Part shown: piece after piece, positions 44,174 to 52,759 of the stretch
Layout of the letters: every line of letters begins with the position of its first letter
How positions within the stretch are numbered: the first letter of the stretch is position 1
Source: Nemertoderma westbladi
Taxonomy: Eukaryota; Xenacoelomorpha; Nemertodermatida; Nemertodermatidae
Direction of reading: 5' to 3'
Length of the DNA stretch: 52,759 nt
Assembly: GCA_032718475.1 (NCBI GenBank)
Contig: JAUCBJ010008413.1
Span: 1 to 52,759, forward strand
Program-made: the position numbers and the translations under genes
The notes under the pieces: generated by a model
Told to the model about the DNA's origin: nothing
Database searches by the model: none
The model's input: only the letters and a program-made list of their open reading frames with translations

Positions 44174-44253
44174 TTGATGGTTTCATTGCCATCAACTTAT
44201 ATCGATCATAGAATGTCAAGTAACTATGAGATAAAACTGATAAGAGTTGATAA
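44174..44253. repeat. Lead module 5, continuation after the LINE
   Basis: Continues the module from TTGATGGTTTCATTGCCATC to CTGATAAGAG, as at 12484-12559, then breaks into an exon 1 fragment. Confidence 0.75.
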
Positions 44254-44537
44254 GATGGATTCCATATGGTCTATTTATATCGAAGAAAAATTCATTTAAG
44301 ACATCGCCAACCTCACCTACGTCGTGTTTATATTCCAGTTCGTCTTCCGTCTCAATGAATATGATTTCCGGAGCATCGGATGGCTCTGATAGAGGTTGTG
44401 TAGAATTATTGGTTGAGTTGGTTGTGGTTACTGCAGGGGTATACGATATGTGGTTATCAGATAATAAAGTTGAACTGACTGTATTATTAGACGATTCAGA
44501 TACAATGGGGTTTGGTTTGGTGTCTATCAGACTCAGT
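44254..44537 (-). pseudogene. Internal fragment of exon 1 in the lead module
   Basis: A 284-bp piece of exon 1 (from about DRHQTKPHCI-side sequence to the IHTD region) in the same orientation as the genes. It resembles type A (GTTACTGCAGGGGTATACG) and has neither start nor splice site. Its borders are short identities (GATAAGAT/GAGT on the left, CAGTTTTCA on the right), and it replaces about 70 bp of the module. Confidence 0.8.
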
Positions 44538-44558
44538 TTTCAGTTTTCAATCAGTTTT

Positions 44559-44940
44559 CATTTTCTTTATTGAACCTTTTTCAAGTGATTTTATATTCAA
44601 GTAATAATTTTTATACTGTAAGCCTAGTCTAGAACATCGTGTATACGGCGTCTTATAAATATTTTTTAATAATAATAAAATGGCAAAAAATTTGTAACAG
44701 AGATAGTTTGCCATCCCCCCTTCTTAGTGGGTGAGTCAGAATTTATTTGGTAATAACAGGAATCAATTTGGTTTACATATATCCAACTTTCCCCACATCC
44801 ATTTCACACTTCGCGATAATATAATGTTATAATGTTGTTAATGTAAATATTTGGTTCTTTAAATTTCTTCTGATAATCTAACTGTTTTTAAATTTAATCA
44901 ACATAATCTACAACTAACTACATACAGAATTTTAGTTTAT
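44559..44940. repeat. Lead module 5, right part, before copy B3
   Basis: Resumes at TTTTCATTTTCTTTATTGAA and matches 26236-26620 almost exactly. This is the left border of the long near-identical block. Confidence 0.75.
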
Positions 44941-44994
44941 CTGTGTCCAACAATATCACCGGAAGTGGATAAACGTTTCTTACAAACATTACAG

Positions 44995-45488
44995 TTACAG
45001 AGTCTCCCCACTGCGGATACATTTGTGGCGCTTTACATGATGTCGGTGGGAGAAACATTTACCGCATGTTTCGCAGCTAAACGGCCGTTCCCCTGTATGT
45101 AATCTCTTGTGAGTGTTTAGATTGCCGCTCACTATAAATCCCTTCCCGCACGTGTCGCACACAAACGGACGCTCTCCGGAATGCGTCCGCTTGTGCGAGG
45201 TTAGGTTGCACAGGTGAGAGAAACGTTTGTTGCAGATACCGCATTGGTATGGACGCTCGCCGGTGTGGATCCGTTGGTGTATAATCAGGTTGCTGTTCCT
45301 TGCGAACGCCTTACCACAAGTATCACAGCTGAAGGGCTTCTCATTGGAGTGGCTTCCTTTCACAATATCCTGGGGTTGAATCCCAGAGGGACCAGGTTGG
45401 TCGAAGGAATTATTTATATTTCTGGGTGTTACGTCATCGTCGGAAGTGAGCATGTCTGAATCATCAGGGAATGGTTGTGATTGGTCGC
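44995..45488 (-). CDS. Copy B3 exon 2: four C2H2 zinc fingers
   Basis: Protein identical to B2 exon 2 except for the last residue (Leu for Arg). Same acceptor CTTTCTATATAG, GDQSQPFPDDSDML hinge and finger contacts R/S/N/I, H/C/N/S, V/G/N/T and a decayed last finger with HKCIR. With exon 1 (47022-47991) it forms the second apparently intact gene of the array, about 487 residues. The near identity means B2 and B3 have not diverged in specificity. Confidence 0.87.
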
Positions 45489-45692
45489 CTATATAGAAAG
45501 TAATGGAGTGGATTAATAATGGAAAATATTGATTCAAATCATAACAAGATAATAAGTAATGTAATAATTGAACAATAACACTCACAAAAATCATAGACAA
45601 TTCAACACAATCAAAATTTAAAAATTGCCATGTTCGGTTTCAGTTCGGTTCCGGTTCGGCTCCTCTATAGTTCGGTCGATAGACAAGAGACA

Positions 45693-46068
45693 GGACAGTA
45701 GACAAGAGCTGGAACACAGTAAACTTTGATCAACTCCGAATGTCGCAAAGAAACAACTATTAGAGAAATCTACTAGCAAACATCTCTCTACAACACACAA
45801 TAGTAGACAAGAGCTGGAACACAGTAAACCTTGGTTCAACTCCGAATGTCGCCAAGAAACAACTATTAAAGAAATCTACTTGCAAACATCTCTCAACAAC
45901 ACACAATAGTAGGCAAGAGCTGGAACACAGTAAACCTTGGTTCAACTCCGAATGTCGCAAAGAAACAACTATTATAGAAATCTACTAGCAAACATCTCTC
46001 TACACAGAATAGTAGGTAAGAGCTGGAACACAGTAAGTAAACCTTGGTTCAACTTCGAATGTTGCCAC
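45693..46068. repeat. 103-bp repeat remnant in the B3 intron
   Basis: Same three and a half units as 27370-27745, including the degraded first unit. Confidence 0.9.
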
Positions 46069-46957
46069 TCACCACTCACCAGCCCAGCGCTCCAAGGATT
46101 GAAGCGTGAAGCGCAGATAAAAGTGTGTCGCAGTTAGCGGAATCAGAGTATAATTTACGTCATCGGCAAAGACCTTAACTTTAATTTTACCTAGTGTAAT
46201 AAGCAACTCAGGAAGGTCATTAATGAAAAGAATAAAATTGATCAGTCCGAGGAAACTGCCCTGGAATGTGCCAGATTTAACAATGGAAGGTAGCGAAAAT
46301 TCGTTACCAACTAAAATGCGTTGTGATCTGTCTGAGAAAAAAGCACTAAGCCACGCTAGCAAAGCTTCTGCGATGCCGTATGCTGAAACCTTTCACATAA
46401 GATTAGAATGCACAATATATCAAGTGTAGTCGTGTCGTACAGTCGTTATCGAGTGTAGTGTAACAGAGGCCGACACATTCGAGGAGCAGTGTGCATGTCG
46501 ATTTACGTTCTAGGAATCCATGTTGTTCTGTGGAAATTAATTTATGGGCACGCAAGTATGAAACTAGGGTGTCTTTCACAAAGATTTCCATGATTTTGCA
46601 TGATGGATGGATCACAGGATCCATTTGTGTGGATCATAGGGTTCACCTTCTGTGAATAATGGAACTACAACAGCCAGTGAGCCAAATAGATGGAAGTCTG
46701 TGTTAGTAACACAGATGGTGAGCACAGATAAAGGAGCAGTGATAGAGATAGATAAACGAGAAAATATAATACTCGGCAAGTTGTCGGGTGTCCTACTTTT
46801 CTTGGCAGGAATGTTAGTTGTTTAGAACAGTAAGAACCCTAACAGGTGAAAAATCTACAGTAGACAAGAAACAGCGTATTGCTATTGTCATCGTTACAAT
46901 TTTCACCAAGAACTTCAGCAAATAATTTAGCTTTAGTTTTGTCATCCACTATGGTGT
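46069..46957 (-). pseudogene. LINE reverse-transcriptase relic in copy B3 intron
   Basis: Same relic and lesions as 27746-28634, with FADDVNYTL, SGTFQGSFLG and QHGFLERKST readable. Within the intron. Confidence 0.8.
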
Positions 46958-47021
46958 TTCAAGTTTTCCTATGCAGGCAATACGGACTAAATGTTGTTTA
47001 ATCTAACATATAGTAACTCAC

Positions 47022-47991
47022 CGATACCGGAACCTGTTGATTTGGTTCTTAATGGGAGATTGTAGGTGTTGGGAACGTCTAAGTCTAAGTCGAAGTCGCC
47101 TAGAGGCTGAGTAGATATGGGGGTCGAGTAGTTGGTGAGTGGGGAGAGACCCTGGGTGGTGTGGGCGTGGGGGGTCGATGTGTCTGTATGGATTCCATGT
47201 GGTCTATTTATATCGAAAAATAATTCATTTAAGACATCGCCACCTTCACCTACGTCGGGTTTATATTCCAGTTCGTCTTCCGTCTCAATGAATATGATTT
47301 CCGGAGCATCGGATGACTCTGATAGAGGTTGTGTAGAATTATTGGTTGAGTTGGTTGTGGTTACTGTGGGGATATACGATATGTTGTTATCAGATGATAA
47401 AGTTAAACTGGCTGTATTATTAGACGATTCAGATACAATGGGGTTTGGTTTGGTGTCTATCAGACTCAGTTTGGGGTTCATTTGTATTTGATTTCTGGGG
47501 AGGTCTACCTGGTTGAGATATGGTAACCTCACCACAGGGTGCATGGATGAGGGTTCGGTACGTGGCGTGTGTGGATACGAGTTTCGAGATTTAGGGTGGA
47601 AACCAATTCCGGTCGCAGGATTGTCATTGTGGCGGAACCTAGTACCGCCATTTGTCGTCGCTGATGTCCTCAATGGATTCTGCGGCAGTGGCAGACTGGT
47701 CTCGCGGTACCCCGTAGTCGGGACAGTGGTCGGTGATTGAGTTATGTATTGGGGCAAAGCCGAGGTGGTGGCGGCGTTGTTAGAGGGATAGGAGAGTGAA
47801 CGCTGCAGCCACTCAGTAATGCGACCAGCCGTACAATTCTTAACAACATAATCGTCCAGAAAACACGAGTTTACTTCCAAGTATTCTTCGAGAAATCTCC
47901 GCACAAAGGTGTCATTTTCTGAACAGATGTTCACGAACATAGATTTGGTAATTATCAATGCGTTGTCCGACTCACAAGTAAACCGTTCCAT
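47022..47991 (-). CDS. Copy B3 exon 1: N-terminal region of the zinc-finger protein
   Basis: Translates identically to B2 exon 1: ATGGAACGG start in ACAATGG context, conserved segment at residues 29-63, EIIFIETEDEL at 231-241, and the GTGAGT donor at 47021-47016 with phase 1. It splices in frame to 45488. No recognised domain. Outermost of the five copies on the right; its 5' flank continues into a full type B spacer. Confidence 0.82.
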
Positions 47992-50106
47992 TGTCTGATT
48001 GTTGTCTTTTCAGAGTTCAGGTAGTGCTGGTTCGAGAAGAAAATAACAAATTTTAAACAGATATAGGCCTATTCGAATCACTGAATCAGTGAAATACAGT
48101 ACTGCAGTGCTGCCTAATAGTAAACACCCAAACCCAATTACACTACAATATAACCAGGTGTTTCAAAAAGGTGGACTGTAGGTGTAGGCCTACACAGAAA
48201 ACATGGACAGGTGGACAGACCAATCACTTACTTGATTATTAGATTAATAAAGACTGCGTTCCCGTGTCACAGAATTTACAAAATTTGCATAAACCCACAA
48301 AGCATTTATAGAACAACACTCGAAAATTTAGAAAGCATGTGGAATTTAGATAATTTTATATGTGCACAATATAAAAGGGAAAATAAATATTTATTAAATT
48401 ACTGTATAAGTACACATTTAGATCAATCCAGAATGTTGTAATACATACAATGCTACTAAATGTTTAGTAAGCATTTGAATGATTTTTTAAATTAGAAATG
48501 GCACATTCCACATTCAGCGTTTAAAAAAAACATACAAATACTTGCTAAGAATTTTACATGGATTTAATGGTTTGTTGAGATTCAAATAGGCATTTTGCAT
48601 TTAGAAAACATATAAATACTTGCAATGGATTTTGTATAGATTTGATGGTTTGTTTAAATTCAAAAAGTCACATTTTGCGTTTAGAAAAACATATAAATAC
48701 TTACAATGCATTTTGTATGTATTTAAAAGTTTGTTTATCATGCTTCATTGTAGTAAAAGATATGAATACTTACAAAGTACAGTACTACCGTATTTTGAAA
48801 ATGTTATGTTGTACAACAGTATGTACATACATTTCTGTATACTCTGTAGCTGTTTGGTTCAAGCAGTGAAGTGTCTATTTCTGTCAGTCTCACCTCTCAG
48901 CCTCCATGTGTGTGTGTGTGGGGGGGGGGGGGGGGGGGGGGTGGGGCGTCGGTTGTCAACCACTATTGTTTATGATATTTAAATGATTACAAAAAATTAA
49001 ATAAGCTCACAGATTATTTCCAAAAATTATGTTGAATTAAAAATAAGGTTCACATGCATGGTTTGAGACACAGGGTCATATTGTCCACGTCTCGAAAATT
49101 TGAAACTATTGGTTCTGCTAACACTGATAAAATTTAGGTACAAAGTTCGCACGTTTAGGAAAGTGATTCGCTCGCAAAAAATGGAATACATTTCACAATA
49201 TGAAAATTGGATAAATATTCAATTTAGAAATGGTGATCAAATCAAAATGTTCAAGAAAAAATCTAGGATTTTTCGAAAAAAAAAATTAAAGTTTAGAAGT
49301 GTTGATAAGGTTAATATTACTTGAATTTCATAAAACTATAGGACATTCAAAGGATATCAAAATTTAAAATATATTCATGAAATAAAATATCGAGTGGTAA
49401 TTGTACCGGTGGCAATATTTCCGGGGGGCAATAGTCCAGGGGGCAATTGTCCTCGGGTGGCAATTGTCATCGAGGGGCAATTGTCCGAGGGGCAATTGTG
49501 CGGGGGCAATTGTCCTAGTTCTCCCAAGAGGTTACCTAACTTCATGACTCGTCCCAGTCGTGTTTACTAATTTCATCCAATCAAATCGTTGGTTGTTTGG
49601 AACCACATAAAAATATACAAATAATTTATAAAACATACAAATTTCCTAAATTACAGTATGCTTACACACGAATCGCTATTAAACATTTTAGCCAATCAAA
49701 TTAGATGTGTGGCGCCACAGTTAAATTTATAAACTATTTAAAGGTTACTTGCAAAATCTACTAAGTGAACGTGGAAAACATACGACATTTTATAAATAAC
49801 ACATAAAAGGAACATAGAACAAACATATAAACGCCAGGCACGTTTTTATACAGTATGTTTATTTCTAAGCATTTAAATAAATGACTGATAAAGCATTTGT
49901 ATGTTTCTCCATGTTCTGTGACACGGGAAACCAAATCAAAAGCATTGAATTTGTCCAATTTTATTGTAGTTATTTGCAATGCAATCCCAACCGTCTTACC
50001 ATTTTTATCAAAATTATCCCGGTCATGGCTGAATATCCCGGTAACCAGGTTACTGTGATACCCCAACTATTCCTACCGTGCCAAGGACGTGACCCCCCTC
50101 CCCCCC
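47992..50106. other. Type B spacer, copy B3
   Basis: Copy of 29669-31783: 85-bp AT repeats (48508-48733), (GT)n-poly-G (48908-48941), CAATTG minisatellite (49398-49519) and a C tract at the element border. No gene. Confidence 0.6.
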
Positions 50107-50956
50107 GGATAGTTATAAAACCCGAAAATAACGAAAAAGACGAATTTATCAGCGAAAATATCAAAATTATCAAACAATCTACAAAACCTCGCTTTCTAAT
50201 AAGATCGATATTATTAGAATACACACTTTACATTTTTTAATTAATTAAATCGGATAATTTCGTCCCATTTTCGACCTTAAAAGTAATTTAATACTAAATA
50301 TTGTCTGTTGGTTGGTTGTTGGGCGTTGACCAATAATGGCGGCTTGGATGAATCAACTCAGCATCAGCAGATCAGTACAGCGGGCCTACTTGTGTGTTAC
50401 TGTACAAGCATGGTACGGTACAGTCGGAAGCGGCAAAGATGAAAGAAGTGGTCCAGTACCCTAACCCAACACTGCAACAATGTAATTCCCATATAAATTT
50501 TTGCATTACGGCATACGGTACCTTAACGCTACCTAGCCTTGGTGTGCACTGTACAGTGACTGTCAGGCAAGTGGTGCGGCGGATGTGAACATGTGAACGT
50601 ACTGTAACGACAGAATTGCAGTCCAGCAGTCGTAATGCAATAACTGCAGTAGGCCCACATTCTGACTACAGTCCTAATTTGAGCGCCATCTGTGGTGTTT
50701 TGCAATCATTGGATCACCCCTAACAACCAATCAACAGAGCCAGTATTTTGGTATTCAATTACTTTTAGGGTCGAAAATGGGGCGAAATTATCGATTTTCT
50801 TAATTAAATAATGTAAAGTAAATAATGTAAAGTGTGTCTTCTAATAATACCTATCTCACTGGAAAGCGAGATTTTATCTATAGTTTTATAATTTCGATAT
50901 TAATTTTCGTTAATAATTTCGTCTTTTTCGTTTTTTTTCGGGTTTTATAACTATCC
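50107..50956. mobile_element. 850-bp inverted-repeat element in the B3 spacer
   Basis: Same element, ends and position as 31784-32633; only the adjoining C tract differs in length (two bases). Duplicated with the block, not an independent insertion. Confidence 0.85.
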
Positions 50957-51049
50957 CCCCCCCCCCCCCCCCCCTTAATAATATATATCATAGCCGGTGT
51001 ATGGTAGGCCTATACTTCTATTTATTTATTACAATTATTTGTTTTTGAC

Positions 51050-52380
51050 TAATTATACAGTAATCGGCGGGATTAACGTGTTTGGGGGCCTCCTTTGGGG
51101 ACCATTGTATGAAAAACGTTTAAGGCCCTACCGCTTATTTTGTGAAACACTTTTATATGTAGGCCCTACCGCTTATTTTATGAAACAATTTAAAAAAAAT
51201 TTTTTCATAAACATTTTTTTCATAAATAAGTAACCCACGCCATAAACCAATTGAGGGAAAGGAGCAGGTTACAGAGGCAGGCTATTCTACCCAAAACAAA
51301 TAAACGGCCTCTTTACCAATTGAGGGAAAGGTGCAGGTTACAGAGGCGGGCTTTGCTAACCAAAACAATAAACAGACAGCCACACTGTACTGTTACTGCA
51401 GTACTGTAGGTTTAATGCAGTTGGAGGCCCTGAAATACGTTAGTCCTTAACTCGGCTTCAGCAGATCCTACAGTAGCTCCAGTTGATCTCACTCGAGTGG
51501 CGGCCCAAACCCAAATTAAAATTCAAAGTGTATTCACGTTTGCTTAGGGTTTACCTTAATGCAATTGCAAAGTCTATTCACTCGTCGCATGTTCAGGTTG
51601 TTCTATGCCTTGCAGCCAAATCGTCGGTAAAAAGGCAAAAGGGCATTTATGCATGCGGATTCCTGACAATGTCTCCCATTTTCATATTATTAAAGGCTGA
51701 TGTGATTTTTGTACAAAAACATAGACATTATTTTTCGGATGTAAAAGGGCATCCATTTGTGTAAAATCATGTAAAGGCAAAAAGCCATGTACTGTATGCC
51801 TAGTGCTGATGTACATCCACATACAGTAGCTAGACCCTACCGGTTGTTGAAATTGGAGTTGATCTGACCGTACAAAGTCAGACTGACAGCGTAAATTGAA
51901 AAATAGTCGTATTAGTAGTACAGTATAGTGTCTGTCAACTGTACTAAAGGCACAAGGGAATTTGATGGTTTCATTGCCATCAACTTATATCGATCATAGA
52001 ATGTCAAGTAATATGAGATAAAACTGATAAAGAGCTTCACCAGATACCAAATATATTAAATTTGGTTGAACAAATAAAGACTTTACAAATATTACGTTTT
52101 CATTTTCAAGTGATTTTATATTCAAGTTATTATTTTTTTACTGTAAGTCTAGAACATCGTGTATACGGCGTCTTATAAATATTTTTTAATAATAACAAAA
52201 TTGCAAAAAATGTGTAACAGAGATAGTTTGCCATCCCCCCTTCTTAGTGGGTCAGTTAGAATTTATTTGGTAATAACAGCTGAATCAATTTGGTTTACAT
52301 ATAACCAACTTTCCCCACATCCATTTCACACTTCGCGATAATATAATGTTATAATGTCGTTAATGTAAATATTTGGTTCT
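51050..52380. repeat. Lead module 6, truncated at the array's right edge
   Basis: Matches 32725-34055 almost exactly, with two 68-bp units (51245-51380), and stops abruptly after TTTGGTTCT at 52380. Confidence 0.8.
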
Positions 52381-52759
52381 GTTCGCGCTTTTGAAGACCT
52401 TTAGCAGTTTAACCTGCCAAAATTTATATGTCTTTTAGTTAATTAACACACCTTTAGCATACGACAATATTTTATGCTAATAAACAAAACATTAGCCGAA
52501 GCCAGCCCATGCGCGATCATTCACCCGATGGATCTACACCCGGGAGGCTGAATTCGGATGCTTAGATTTTATTATTGCAGTGTAAGGTTGCAGTGTAAAC
52601 CTATTGTATTATTCGATAGATCACTAATAATTAATTTCTGACAGATATTATTAACTTTCGGGAAATATTAACAGTTCCTTTAGGACGTGGCGCTCTATCT
52701 ATTTAAACAGAGCTAGGACTTATACTAAACGCAACGATAAGACTTATGATCAAAGTATA
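52381..52759. other. Sequence beyond the array
   Basis: Not repeated elsewhere in the window. No gene, tRNA or known repeat was recognised. It marks the right-hand limit of the tandem cluster. Confidence 0.5.

Larger units (their letters stand above)
44559..52380. repeat. 7.8-kb segmental duplication, right copy
   Basis: Partner of 26236-34055. The right end is sharp at 52380. The left end lies at the exon 1 fragment junction. Confidence 0.9.

Noticed and set aside
52381-52759. Possible tRNA or promoter beyond the array (GCCGAAGCCAGCCCATGCGC)
   Set aside because: No cloverleaf or A/B box could be made out.

Overview
The window is eukaryotic, intron-bearing, AT-rich and dominated by repeats. 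It is most likely from a marine invertebrate deuterostome, with an echinoderm as my first guess. That rests on a LINE carrying an N-terminal 2A-like peptide plus a PHD finger (a type I recall from sea urchin and other marine invertebrates) and on the frequent palindromes TAGGCCTA and CAGTACTG. No host housekeeping gene, rRNA, tRNA or CRISPR was recognised.

Left flank (1-5320): a complete but decayed pogo/Tigger-like DNA transposon (146-3618) with 24-bp inverted repeats and a TA target duplication. A 68-bp satellite (about 4031-4792) and a 21-bp T/G-rich array (about 4846-5310) follow.

Main body (about 5320-52380): a head-to-tail tandem array of five copies of one two-exon gene, all on the minus strand. 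Exon 1 encodes about 320 residues of an unfamiliar N-terminal region. Exon 2 encodes C2H2 zinc fingers. The phase-1 donor (GTGAGT) and acceptor fit in frame in every copy that keeps both. There are two subtypes. Type A (copies A1 and A2) has six fingers, a 1.2-kb intron and a 2.2-kb inverted-repeat element inserted just behind the fingers. Type B (B1, B2, B3) has four fingers where intact, and where complete an intron holding a LINE reverse-transcriptase relic and 103-bp repeats. B2 and B3 look intact. A1 has an 11-bp insertion that breaks the first start codon's frame. A2 has a nonsense codon in exon 1. B1 has lost half of exon 2 to an expansion of the 103-bp satellite to about 74 copies (13342-20998). 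Between gene copies lies a recurrent lead module of 1.1-1.4 kb plus, in type B, a 2.1-2.3-kb spacer.

Later insertions date the array. An 850-bp inverted-repeat element sits in the B2 and B3 spacers, with an empty site in B1. A 4.2-kb non-LTR retrotransposon (39991-44167) has a 6-bp target duplication and an empty site elsewhere in the window; its reverse transcriptase is broken by a 199-bp tandem duplication. A 7.8-kb block (26236-34055) recurs almost unchanged at 44559-52380, so the newest expansion is very recent, or is an assembly duplication.

Taken together this is a young, actively rearranging zinc-finger gene cluster. Its paralogues differ disproportionately at predicted DNA-contact residues, in a setting full of mobile elements, which recalls KRAB-ZNF clusters. 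That functional parallel is inference.
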